Origin: Saprospiraceae bacterium
GTDB taxonomy: Bacteria; Bacteroidota; Bacteroidia; Chitinophagales; Saprospiraceae
Direction: 5' to 3'
Assembly: GCA_021604865.1 (NCBI GenBank)
Contig: BQJU01000007.1
Span: forward strand, 89,362 to 153,361
DNA length: 64,000 nt
In this document: one piece after another, positions 1 to 7,651 of the stretch
Position numbering within the stretch: position 1 is the first letter of the stretch
How the letters are laid out: each line of letters begins with the position of its first letter
Notes under the pieces: model-generated
What the model saw: the letters and a program-made list of their open reading frames with translations, nothing else
The model's database searches: none
What the model was told of the DNA's origin: nothing
Made by a program: the position numbers and the translations under genes

Positions 1-2
1 GC

Positions 3-545
3 CTCAATTATTATGGCTTTGAATTGTACAACGAACAACGCATTGGTCTGGCTTATGCCAGAAAGTTAATGGACCGTCTGTCAATTGGTGCCCAATTTGT
101 TTGGTTAAATACCAATATCCCGGAATACGGTAATCAATCCACTTTTACTTTTGAATTGGGCTTGCAGGCCAAATTGTCGAAAAGATTGAGCTTAGGTTTC
201 CATACCTTCAATCCGGCCAGAGCGAAACTAGTGGGTGAGGAAAGACTCCCTACCCTGCTAGCATTGGGCCTTCAATACCAACCATCTGACAAACTGTATC
301 TGCTGGCAGAAGTTGAAAAAGACCTAGACTATACCGTACGAACCCGTTTCGGTGCGGAATACCAATTGGTAGAACAACTCTGGTTACGCCTCGGTATTGC
401 GACCCAACCTGTAGAGTATAGCTTCGGTCTGGGGTATACTTTGAAGAGTGGTTTCCGGTTGGATGCCAGTGCCCGCTATCATCAGGTATTGGGCTTTTCT
501 CCCGGAATCGGCCTGACCTATTCTAAACCTAAAAGTGGCTCTTAA
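3..545 (+). CDS. Outer-membrane beta-barrel protein, C-terminal part (cut by left edge)
   Basis: The reading frame is open to the left edge, so this is the C-terminal ~180 residues of a longer gene; the TTG at 24 is internal, not a start. The visible part is a run of short amphipathic strands with alternating aromatic and hydrophobic residues, separated by short polar turns. It ends in strand-like repeats (LDASARYH, GIGLTYSK), which fits the barrel of a Bacteroidota outer-membrane protein of PorV/FadL-like type. The substrate is not visible. It lies 34 bp before the futalosine hydrolase gene on the same strand and could be co-transcribed with it. The specific family is uncertain. Confidence 0.55.
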   Translation, partial: LNYYGFELYNEQRIGLAYARKLMDRLSIGAQFVWLNTNIPEYGNQSTFTFELGLQAKLSKRLSLGFHTFNPARAKLVGEERLPTLLALGLQYQPSDKLYLLAEVEKDLDYTVRTRFGAEYQLVEQLWLRLGIATQPVEYSFGLGYTLKSGFRLDASARYHQVLGFSPGIGLTYSKPKSGS

Positions 546-579
546 TTAACCATTCACACGCTTCTTTCAACCATTATTC

Positions 580-1296
580 ATGAAACTACTCATTGTTAGT
601 GCCACCTCCTTTGAACTGGATCCTTTACAACGTTTTTTAGAGGAACAATACCTGCAGGTTGGCAATTACCGCTATCGGAAAGGCAAATTGGAAATTCATT
701 TGCTTATCACAGGAGTGGGCCAGGCGTTAACAGCATTTTCCATGGGGAAGGTGCTTGCCCAAACACCCTACGATTTGTGTATCAATATGGGAATTGCAGG
801 GGCTTTTAATCGCAAATTGGAAATAGGACAAGTGGTACAGGTATCCAGCGAACGTTTTGCTGACCTTGGGGTAGAAGAAGCCGATGGTTCTTTTACTGAT
901 ATTCACAGCATGAACCTCATCCCCCCCAACCAGGCCCCGTTCCAGGATAGCCAACTCCTCAATAACGAAATTCAGGGAAGCGGTTTTTTACCCCTGGCAA
1001 AAGGAATTTCTGTTAATAAAGTGCATGGTTATCCTGCAAGCATTGACAAGGTGGTGGAAAAATTTAACCCGGATATAGAAAGTATGGAGGGTGCTGCTTT
1101 TTTCTATGCCTGTCTGGTTGAAAATGTGCCTTTTATGGAAATTCGGTCCATCTCTAATTATGTAGAAGCCCGCAATCGCGACAATTGGAATATTCCGCTG
1201 GCCATTGATCAGCTAAATGAAGTGATCCAGGCCATGGTTCAATCATTTGAATCCTTGACCACGGAGACTGGAGGTAGAGGCATTGGGTTTAGGTAG
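580..1296 (+). CDS. mqnB: Futalosine hydrolase MqnB
   Basis: A nucleosidase of the MTAN/PNP fold that removes hypoxanthine from futalosine in the futalosine route to menaquinone, in the cytoplasm. The 238-aa length is normal for the family. Visible motifs are the N-terminal beta strand MKLLIVSATSFE, GVGQ (residues 45-48), NMGIAGAF (69-76) and ESMEGAAF (about 167-174), which carries the purine- and ribose-contacting residues. No other mqn genes are in the window, which is usual because they are scattered in Bacteroidota. Plain MTA/SAH nucleosidase is the alternative, but GIAGAF and the overall spacing favour MqnB. Confidence 0.85.
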   Translation: MKLLIVSATSFELDPLQRFLEEQYLQVGNYRYRKGKLEIHLLITGVGQALTAFSMGKVLAQTPYDLCINMGIAGAFNRKLEIGQVVQVSSERFADLGVEEADGSFTDIHSMNLIPPNQAPFQDSQLLNNEIQGSGFLPLAKGISVNKVHGYPASIDKVVEKFNPDIESMEGAAFFYACLVENVPFMEIRSISNYVEARNRDNWNIPLAIDQLNEVIQAMVQSFESLTTETGGRGIGFR

Positions 1297-1330
1297 TTTG
1301 TGGGGGTTTGGTAATGAATTTGGTGGGTAT

Positions 1331-1620
1331 GAAGCTCTCGTACTAGCCAAAATTTTTGGCTACCAACCGACCCCAAAGTCGGCTATTGTCTAACTACCAG
1401 ATTGTCCATTCGCTCATGAAAAAAGTTGGCTTTCAGCCCTTTTAAGACAACCAAATAAATTTGATTGGTACGATGCTCTCGTACTAGCCAAAATTTTTTG
1501 GCTACCAACCGACCTTAAAGTCGGCTTTTGTCTAGCCACCAGATTATCCATTCGCTCATGAAAAAAGTTGGCTTTCAGCCCTTTTAAGGCAACCAAATAA
1601 ATTTGATTGGTACGATGCTC
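1331..1620. repeat. Tandem direct repeat, two ~141-bp copies plus a stub, with internal hairpins
   Basis: This fills most of the 331-bp gap between mqnB and prmC. Copy 1 is 1331-1471 (141 bp) and copy 2 is 1472-1613 (142 bp, one extra T); a third start (GATGCTC) follows at 1614-1620. The copies differ at about ten positions. Each contains several inverted repeats: AGCCAAAA/TTTTGGCT, CCGAC/GTCGG and GGCT/AGCC. The unit would fold as a chain of small hairpins if transcribed. There is no convincing reading frame and no copy elsewhere in the window. It lies between convergent genes. Confidence 0.85.
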
Positions 1621-1627
1621 ACCGCGT

Positions 1628-2479
1628 TTACATCTTTTTTCCTGCTACCATCCGATCTTTGCCCAATAAATCCTGGCGTAATGCGACCCAACTGAATTGA
1701 TCTGGTGGAAAAAGTGCTTTGACCTTTTCGGCATTGAACTCATTGGTTTCAAATAATATCCATCCGCCTGGACGAAGGTTCCATTTGGCGAAAGCCAGCA
1801 TTGTGCGGTAAAAAATCAGCGGGTCCTCATTTTCTACAAATAAGGCCAGTTTGGGTTCATATTTTGTAACATGGTCAGGCATCAAGTCCGATTCCCGGTG
1901 TGGTATATAGGGAGGATTGCTCAATATCAGGTCAAATTGATCTAATTGAGGCCAGGATTTTTCCTCCAGGATATCGAAGTGATGGAAATGAATATTGACG
2001 TGATTAAGGTCGGCATTTTCTTTGGCAATTGCCAGGGCTACCTCGCTGATATCAAGGGCGTGCACCTCAAGTTTTGGCAGCATTTGTTTCAAAGTTATGG
2101 GAATACAACCGCTGCCGGTACCAATATCCAAGACTTTCAGAACGTTTGTGGATTTGAGTTGAGCAACCAAATCTTTTGCCCAGAGAACCAGTTCTTCCGT
2201 TTCCTGACGTGGAATGAGTACATCCCGACTGACTTTGAATCTGGAGCCATAAAAATCAGCCATACCCAGGATGTATTGTACAGGCTCTTTGTTAGCTAGT
2301 CTTAATATTATGACTTTCAGATGGTTAACTTCATCTATTGAAAGTTTCGCATTAGCCTCCCTTGAAGCCATTGAGAAAGCATCTTCCATCACAATTCGGG
2401 CAATGCTCTGTGCTTCTCCTTCTCCGTAAAGCGGGAGCAGTAAATCAATCAGTTCTTTGCTGGCATCTGCAATTGTCAT
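1628..2479 (-). CDS. prmC: Peptide chain release factor N5-glutamine methyltransferase PrmC
   Basis: Methylates the Gln of the GGQ motif in release factors RF1/RF2 using S-adenosylmethionine. The 283-aa length matches the family. The N-terminal helical RF-binding domain ends near PRQETEELV (90-98). The SAM-binding motif DIGTGSG is at 118-124, and the catalytic NPPY motif, preceded by LILS, is at 188-191. It is the last gene of a leftward unit: its start lies 5 bp after the stop of the carboxyspermidine decarboxylase gene, so translation is probably coupled. Linkage to polyamine genes has no obvious functional meaning beyond co-transcription. Confidence 0.93.
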   Translation of the reverse strand: MTIADASKELIDLLLPLYGEGEAQSIARIVMEDAFSMASREANAKLSIDEVNHLKVIILRLANKEPVQYILGMADFYGSRFKVSRDVLIPRQETEELVLWAKDLVAQLKSTNVLKVLDIGTGSGCIPITLKQMLPKLEVHALDISEVALAIAKENADLNHVNIHFHHFDILEEKSWPQLDQFDLILSNPPYIPHRESDLMPDHVTKYEPKLALFVENEDPLIFYRTMLAFAKWNLRPGGWILFETNEFNAEKVKALFPPDQFSWVALRQDLLGKDRMVAGKKM

Positions 2480-2484
2480 GGCAA

Positions 2485-3621
2485 TCAGGAAAGCCTACTT
2501 TTAAAATCCTGGTAGGTAAATTGGCGCACCATTTCCAGGCTGTTGTCCGATTTCCAGATAGCAATATTTGGATGTGTCACCCCATTAAACATGGTGGTTT
2601 TTACCATCGTATAATGGATCATATCGTCAAACACCAATAGATCTCCGACCTTCAGAGGCTGATCAAAACTATACTCCTTCATATAATCTCCAGCCAGGCA
2701 ACTCACTCCACCAATCCGATAGGTCGGTTTACCTTCCACGGCATCGGTTGCTCCGATAATATGGGGCCGATAAGGCATTTCCAGTGTGTCCGGCATGTGG
2801 GCAGTAAAGGATACATCCATTATGGCTGTCTTGATGCCATAGTTTTCGACAATATCCAGCACGGTAGAAACGAGCACACCAGTTTGCCAGGCAATGGCAC
2901 TCCCCGGTTCCATAATGATGTCCACCTGATGGCGGGTCTTAAAATCAACCAACAATTTGATCAGGTGTTCTACATCATAGTCCTTGCGGGTCATCAGATG
3001 ACCGCCACCAAAATTGATCCATTTTAATTGAGGAATCAGGTGGCCAAAACGGCTTTCAAAAGCCTCCAGCACCTTTTCCAAAGCAAATGAAGAAGATTCG
3101 CAAAGGGTGTGAAAATGTAACCCTTCAATGCCTTCCGGCAAACCATCTTTGAAGTGTCCACTTACTGTTCCCAATCGAGAGCCGGGAGCAGCGGGGTTGT
3201 ACAAATCAGTGGTCACATCCGAATATTCCGGATTAACACGGATCCCCGGTGACACTTTATTGCCATGTTGGGCCAGTTGACCCTTGTATTGTTCGTATTG
3301 AGTAATGGAATTGAAGGTAATGTGGCTACTGTAATCTAGCAAGGGCATAAACTCATCGGGCAGATAGGCGGGAGAATAGGTGTGTGCTTTCCGGCCCATC
3401 TCCTCGTATATCAGCCGCGCCTCATTTAATGAACTGGCGGTTGCGCCGGACAAATACGCTCCCACCAGAGGAAATACCCGCCACATGGAAAATGCTTTTA
3501 GTGCCAGGATGATAGAAATCCCTGCCTGATCCTGTACATTTTTGATCAGGGTCAGGTTATTTTTTAGCAGCTGTTCTTCCAAAACGAAGGAAGGCGAAGG
3601 AATTTGTTTGTAATCAATCAC
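2485..3621 (-). CDS. nspC: Carboxyspermidine/carboxynorspermidine decarboxylase
   Basis: A PLP-dependent decarboxylase of the alanine-racemase/ornithine-decarboxylase fold (378 aa) that makes spermidine from carboxyspermidine. The PLP lysine is K42 in ALKAFSMW. Other family signatures are SGATASSLNEA, the HTLCES segment, GGGHLMTR and EPGSAIAW. The acid-binding C-terminal part contains CLAGDYM and FDDMIHYTMVK. It lies 30 bp downstream of the dehydrogenase that supplies its substrate, and the two form the CASDH/CASDC pathway common in Bacteroidota and Vibrio. Sequence alone does not settle whether spermidine or norspermidine is the product. Confidence 0.9.
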   Translation of the reverse strand: MIDYKQIPSPSFVLEEQLLKNNLTLIKNVQDQAGISIILALKAFSMWRVFPLVGAYLSGATASSLNEARLIYEEMGRKAHTYSPAYLPDEFMPLLDYSSHITFNSITQYEQYKGQLAQHGNKVSPGIRVNPEYSDVTTDLYNPAAPGSRLGTVSGHFKDGLPEGIEGLHFHTLCESSSFALEKVLEAFESRFGHLIPQLKWINFGGGHLMTRKDYDVEHLIKLLVDFKTRHQVDIIMEPGSAIAWQTGVLVSTVLDIVENYGIKTAIMDVSFTAHMPDTLEMPYRPHIIGATDAVEGKPTYRIGGVSCLAGDYMKEYSFDQPLKVGDLLVFDDMIHYTMVKTTMFNGVTHPNIAIWKSDNSLEMVRQFTYQDFKSRLS

Positions 3622-3651
3622 CCTAATAATTGGTTTTCAAAATGACGTTGT

Positions 3652-4863
3652 TTAATAATCAAATTCCAAATCTCCACCTACTTGTTCATGCCAGGGCAGG
3701 CCATCTTTATTGAGTTGGTCCAGGAATGGGTCTGGGTTAAATTCTTCGACATTGAATACTCCTTTACCGTTCCACTTCCCCGTCATTATCATCATGGCTC
3801 CAATCATCGCAGGAACACCGGTGGTATAGGACACTCCCTGAGCGCCAGTTTCTTTATAGGCTGCCTCATGGCTACAATTGTTCCAAATATAATAGTCCTT
3901 CACTTTACCATCTTTGATTCCTCGAATGCGGCAACCGATAGAAGTCTGGCCGGTATAGTTTTCACCTAGTTCACCTGGATCGGGTAATACTGCCTTTAGA
4001 AACTCAAGAGGAATGACATCAACACCCTTATATTTGACCGCATCAATACGAGCCATGCCGATATTCTGGATCACGCGCAGGTGCGTTAGGTATTCCTCTC
4101 CAAAGGTCATCCAAAAACGGGCCCGCTTGAGGGTTGGGAAGTTTTTTACCAAAGATTCCAATTCCTCATGGTAAATTACATAGGAATTTTTAGGCCCGAT
4201 GCCAGGGTAATTGATCATTTTGGAAATCTCATGTGGCTCAGTCTCTACCCATTTGCCATTTTCGTAATAACGGCCTTTCTGCGTCACCTCACGGATATTG
4301 ATTTCGGGGTTGAAGTTGGTAGCAAATGCCTTGCCATGGTCCCCGGCATTACAATCGATGATATCCAGGTAGTGGATTTCATCAAAGTGGTGTTTGGCGG
4401 CATAGGCTGTAAAAATGCTGGTCACCCCCGGGTCAAAACCGCAGCCAAGTACCCCAAGAATGCCTTTTTCCTTGAAACGATCCTGATAGGCCCATTGCCA
4501 GCTATATTCAAATTTTGCTTCGTCTTTAGGTTCGTAATTCGCAGTATCCAGGTAGTGCACACCGGTTTCCAGACAGGCATCCATGATGGTCAAATCCTGG
4601 TAAGGTAATGCCACGTGTAACACCAGCTCTGGACCAAATGATTTGATCAGGGCCACCAATTCGGGTACATTTTCGGCATCTACCCCAGCAGTTTGCATGT
4701 TTTGATGACCGGTATCTCTTTTTACATCTGCAACAATCTCGTCACATTTTGATTTCGTTCTACTGGCCAGCATTATTTCCGAAAATACTTCAGGGTGTTG
4801 AGCGCATTTGTACACCACAACTCTGCCGACTCCTCCGGCACCGATGATCAATACTTTAGACAT
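3652..4863 (-). CDS. Carboxyspermidine dehydrogenase (saccharopine dehydrogenase family)
   Basis: Reductively condenses putrescine (or diaminopropane) with aspartate semialdehyde to a carboxylated polyamine. The start at 4863 begins MSKVLIIGAGGVGR, placing the Rossmann GAGGVG motif at the usual N-terminal position. A longer frame reaches 4926 but would add a non-conserved tail encoded by a repeat element, so it was not chosen. The length is then 403 aa, typical of the family. Further landmarks are VLGCGFDPGVTS, DCNAGDHG and TTGVPAMIGA. It is the first gene of the operon with the decarboxylase and prmC. Lysine-pathway saccharopine dehydrogenase is the alternative; the neighbour decides against it. 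Confidence 0.88.
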   Translation of the reverse strand: MSKVLIIGAGGVGRVVVYKCAQHPEVFSEIMLASRTKSKCDEIVADVKRDTGHQNMQTAGVDAENVPELVALIKSFGPELVLHVALPYQDLTIMDACLETGVHYLDTANYEPKDEAKFEYSWQWAYQDRFKEKGILGVLGCGFDPGVTSIFTAYAAKHHFDEIHYLDIIDCNAGDHGKAFATNFNPEINIREVTQKGRYYENGKWVETEPHEISKMINYPGIGPKNSYVIYHEELESLVKNFPTLKRARFWMTFGEEYLTHLRVIQNIGMARIDAVKYKGVDVIPLEFLKAVLPDPGELGENYTGQTSIGCRIRGIKDGKVKDYYIWNNCSHEAAYKETGAQGVSYTTGVPAMIGAMMIMTGKWNGKGVFNVEEFNPDPFLDQLNKDGLPWHEQVGGDLEFDY

Positions 4864-4886
4864 ATTATTTTTTTTGAGGGTATTAG

Positions 4887-4960
4887 AACAGATTTGGAGG
4901 CCAACTATTTGGCTGCAAAGGATCACTTTTCGCTACAAAAACCGACTTCCAAACAAGCTC
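4887..4960. repeat. Dispersed inverted-repeat element, copy A
   Basis: A compact 70-bp member of the family described under the findings. Its left end is TTTGGAGGCCAAC and its right end ACCGACTTCCAAACAAGCTC, with the inner block GGCTGCAAAGGATCACTTTT followed by CGCTACAAAA. It lies about 25 nt upstream of the carboxyspermidine dehydrogenase start and probably within its 5' leader. Confidence 0.8.
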
Positions 4961-5132
4961 GTAAATGTTGGGCCAAAACTAAACATTATTTAGAAAAATT
5001 TACATTCATTTCCATCCTAATCCTTTGCCGATTAATTGATTTCTGAAAATTAAAAAAATTAGAACCTTAGGAAAGCAAGTATCAGGAAATTCTTTAACTT
5101 AGGTCCATTATTAACCTTTAAATCGCATTACG

Positions 5133-5243
5133 ATGGAAGATTTCAAAAAATTGTTGGAAGAGAATAAACAAATCCAGGTGCTTGATCTGGAAGAACAAAA
5201 ACAAATAAAGGGTGGAATTTGGTATGATATAGAGCAAGGGTAA
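5133..5243 (+). CDS. Short peptide with double-glycine leader (putative RiPP/bacteriocin-like precursor)
   Basis: A 36-codon ORF beginning MEDFKKLLEENKQ. It has the layout of a Bacteroidota GG-leader natural-product precursor: an amphipathic leader with regularly spaced L/I, an acidic-basic segment LEEQKQIKGG (19-28), then a core of only eight residues, IWYDIEQG. Family knowledge: such leaders are cleaved after GG by C39-peptidase ABC transporters. Neither a transporter nor a modifying enzyme is in this window, so processing would have to be in trans. A -7-like box, TAACCTTTA, lies at 5112-5120. The core lacks Cys, Ser and Thr, so lanthionine chemistry is not possible. The GG motif and spacing are clear; the function is inferred. 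Confidence 0.6.
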   Translation: MEDFKKLLEENKQIQVLDLEEQKQIKGGIWYDIEQG

Positions 5244-5281
5244 TTCCCATTGGTTCTTTAATCAATACAACACTTATTTGG

Positions 5282-5388
5282 TTCTTTGACAAATCTCGTG
5301 GTTTTTAGTCAACCGAAAATGTAAATCACCGCTTCCTATGGGCGCTTATAATCCACATTTTAGCTTGACCACGGGATTTGTCAAAGAA
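5282..5388. repeat. Long imperfect palindrome of the TTCTTTGAC family (copy a)
   Basis: The left arm TTCTTTGACAAATCTCGTGG (5282-5301) pairs with the right arm CCACGGGATTTGTCAAAGAA (5369-5388) with one mismatch. The pairing continues imperfectly inward through AGTCAACCGAAAATGTAAAT and its partner around 5349-5368. As RNA it would be a hairpin of about 107 nt. It is the longest of four related hairpins in the window and lies between the GG-leader peptide and the next gene's terminator. Confidence 0.85.
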
Positions 5389-5403
5389 GGACTTATTTTA
5401 TGC

Positions 5404-5442
5404 AAAAAAGCCATCTACCCATAATCTAGGTAGATGGCTTTT
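5404..5442 (-). terminator. Rho-independent terminator of the DUF302 lipoprotein gene
   Basis: Stem GCCATCTACC (5410-5419) / GGTAGATGGC (5429-5438) with a 9-nt loop. It is flanked by six A on the left and four T on the right, so on the minus strand the stem is followed by a T6 run. It lies 25 bp beyond the stop of the gene ending at 5467 and could act weakly on the plus strand as well. Confidence 0.85.
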
Positions 5443-5466
5443 ATCAGCCGTTTTCTTTAGCAAAAA

Positions 5467-6375
5467 TTAGCCTTGCATCGCTTCCTCAGCAATAGCTGAA
5501 AGTGCATCATTGATTGCATCTCTTACGGCATCATTGTCTTTAATATCGTAACGGTCAGTAATGGTTCCGGCTCCGAAGTAACTGATTTTGACTTCACCAT
5601 CTTCAGCTTCCCAAACCAAAATTTTTAATGGCAGATCAATACCGGCGCGTTGGTTGCTTTGCATCAATGGGGTTCCGCCTTCCGGATTACCAAAAATGAT
5701 CAGGCGGGTTGGACGCAGGTCAACACCAATATTTTGAGCATTTTGTCCATGGTTGACTTCAGCAATGATATTAAAATTACGGGTAGCAATGGCGTCTTTA
5801 ATACGCTGGTAGGTTACATCTACTGAAGTATCACTATCCATCGTAATCAGTGCGGCAGCAGCATTAAAAAGTTCTTCTTTTTCCTCTGGATCACCACTAT
5901 TGGTCAGGCCGGCAAAAAGGTCATTCAAATCTGCTTCGTAAGTTTCCCTGTCTTTGATACCGAAACGGTCATTCAAGGTACTTCCATTGTAGTAACCCGT
6001 TTGCGTTAAACCAGCCTCATCTTCCCAGATCAAAATCCTAAAAGGCAATTCGATGCCTACCCGTTGATCGGAGGTCATGAGGTTAGAAGCGATGGTCGCA
6101 TCGTTAAAGAGGACCAATTTTGTTGGACGAAGGCTCATGCCTGCACTGGCAGCAGCGCCACTATGGTCCACTGTGGCTGTTACCGATAATCCATTTGCGC
6201 CAATGCCCGCTTGTATACTTGCAAGCATGGCATCAACTGATCCGGTTTGTTCGGTAACGATCAATGCCTCATCATCTCCAATGATGAGACCTTCGTCGTC
6301 TTTGTCACAGGCCATAAAACTAAGACCCATGAAGAGAAATGCTAATAAACTTAATTTTGGAATTTTCATTTTCAA
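5467..6375 (-). CDS. Lipoprotein with two tandem DUF302 domains
   Basis: A 302-aa exported lipoprotein whose signal peptide ends at the lipobox FMAC (Cys23), followed by an Asp/Glu-rich stretch. The body holds two homologous repeats, about residues 45-165 and 170-300. Each has the DUF302 pattern: a hydrophobic strand with LRPTKL(V/I)(L/I)F, then an LMxSxQRxGI(D/E)LPxxIL(V/I)WE segment and a Y(F/Y)-containing strand ending near DRY/FDIKD. DUF302 is a small alpha/beta fold of unknown function; periplasmic binding of a small ligand is only a guess. It is monocistronic, with its own terminator. Confidence 0.85.
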   Translation of the reverse strand: MKMKIPKLSLLAFLFMGLSFMACDKDDEGLIIGDDEALIVTEQTGSVDAMLASIQAGIGANGLSVTATVDHSGAAASAGMSLRPTKLVLFNDATIASNLMTSDQRVGIELPFRILIWEDEAGLTQTGYYNGSTLNDRFGIKDRETYEADLNDLFAGLTNSGDPEEKEELFNAAAALITMDSDTSVDVTYQRIKDAIATRNFNIIAEVNHGQNAQNIGVDLRPTRLIIFGNPEGGTPLMQSNQRAGIDLPLKILVWEAEDGEVKISYFGAGTITDRYDIKDNDAVRDAINDALSAIAEEAMQG

Positions 6376-6832
6376 ATTACATTTTGATTAAATAATCTGA
6401 TCCGGCGGATGTTGTTTGTAGCAGCCGGGATCATTAGATTAGAGTTGTTGTATAACTATAGCTAGGTTCGTTTTGGAAAAGGAGATTGTCTATAGCGCGT
6501 ACTTAGCGGTCTGTGAACGTTTTTTTCGCCCATAATTCACCTCAAAGCAGTCATTTGGAACCCTCATACTCCTGTTTTTGAGGCTCGTCTGGGCAAAAAA
6601 TGACTCATTCTCGACTCGAAGGCCAATTTCCAAACACGCACTTAAAAGATGGGGTTCACCTTTTGTGGGATTGAGTAATTACCAATCTTTTTAAACGGGG
6701 TTTTTGACAGGATCAGAATTGATCCTAAGCCAATAGGTTCGCGTTTTTATATTCGTCTCTATAACCGGGCATTGGGGGTTGAGGTTCGGTGGAAGTCCTG
6801 GAAATTAAATTAAACAAATGTTAAACGGACTA
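6376..6832. other. 457-bp intergenic stretch with a decayed repeat copy (B)
   Basis: There is no credible reading frame here. It separates the DUF302 gene from the metallo-beta-lactamase gene, both leftward, so it must hold the DUF302 promoter. At 6572-6643 it carries a decayed member of the dispersed family: TTTTTGAGGCTCG, then CAAAAAATGACTCATTCTCG, then AAGGCCAATTTCCAAACACG. The remainder is unassigned. Confidence 0.6.
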
Positions 6833-7651
6833 TCATAATCCCAATTCCCTCAATACCAACGCCACATTTTCCTCATGAAATTTAGTCATAATCTTGGGGA
6901 AGTAATATTTCTCCCACAAATCTCCCACCGGAAATTCAGTGCCCGCCTGCAAATGTTTGCGTAATTCCTGTATGTAAATTTCAGATTCGAGCACCCGCTG
7001 GTGCATATCCAATGGATTATCGGTAACCTGACCGTGGCCGGGGATCAATAATTCAGGAATCTGATACATAATAATTTGGTCAGCCTTTTCCAGGCTGGAT
7101 TCGTAGGCGGTACTGCTGTGGTAGATGTAGGGAAATTCTACATTAGACAGGTAGTCGCCGGCAATAAAAAAGTTGCCGGGCTCAACTAGCGTAAAGATTC
7201 CATCAGGGTTGTGGCCGGGAGCTAGCCAAAATTGCAGTTTTGTATCTCCCAATTGGAAAATCTGCTCATCTTCCTTGACAATGACATCAATAACCGGATA
7301 GTCAATTGCATAGTCGCGACGGATGTAATATTCATCATCAAAATCGCGGATTTGTTGTAGCGTCGCTTCCGGATCAGGATTATTGACAAAAGCTTCTGAA
7401 GCGATGCAGCGAGCTCCGGGGAAAGCATTATAAGCTATAATATGATCGTAGTCAGAATGGGTAAAAAGCAGGTAAAGAGGCCGACCTTTGCAAATATTAT
7501 AAACATAATGGCGGATATTCTCAACCTCTTCAGGCAGCCAATTGGGGTCAATGATCAAAACCAAATCCGGCGTGTCAATCACAGTGGAAGTGGTTTGAAA
7601 CAAGGCACTTTGAAACACACAAATCCCCGGCGACTGATACTGAATCTGCAT
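6833..7651 (-). CDS. Metallo-beta-lactamase-fold hydrolase
   Basis: A 272-aa cytoplasmic hydrolase with the MBL signature HSDYDH (residues 65-70; the usual form is HxHxDH, so the first histidine is kept and the second is Asp/Tyr-shifted). Later metal ligands are the His in APGHNPDG, the Asp in IAGDYLSN and the His in IPGHGQVT. The substrate is unknown. Its ATG overlaps the TAA of the upstream saccharopine dehydrogenase-like gene by one base (TAATG), so translation is coupled. A role linked to amino-acid breakdown is possible but unproven. Confidence 0.82.
   Translation of the reverse strand: MQIQYQSPGICVFQSALFQTTSTVIDTPDLVLIIDPNWLPEEVENIRHYVYNICKGRPLYLLFTHSDYDHIIAYNAFPGARCIASEAFVNNPDPEATLQQIRDFDDEYYIRRDYAIDYPVIDVIVKEDEQIFQLGDTKLQFWLAPGHNPDGIFTLVEPGNFFIAGDYLSNVEFPYIYHSSTAYESSLEKADQIIMYQIPELLIPGHGQVTDNPLDMHQRVLESEIYIQELRKHLQAGTEFPVGDLWEKYYFPKIMTKFHEENVALVLRELGL

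Noticed and set aside
24..545. A complete gene starting at the TTG at 24
   Set aside because: The frame is open through to position 3, so the window edge cuts a longer gene.
5400..5429. A tiny ORF after the long palindrome (ATG at 5400)
   Set aside because: It has only nine sense codons and overlaps the terminator stem.
5100..5470. A RiPP biosynthetic cluster around the GG-leader peptide
   Set aside because: No C39 transporter, radical SAM, LanM or protease gene lies within many kilobases; only the precursor-like ORF is supported.
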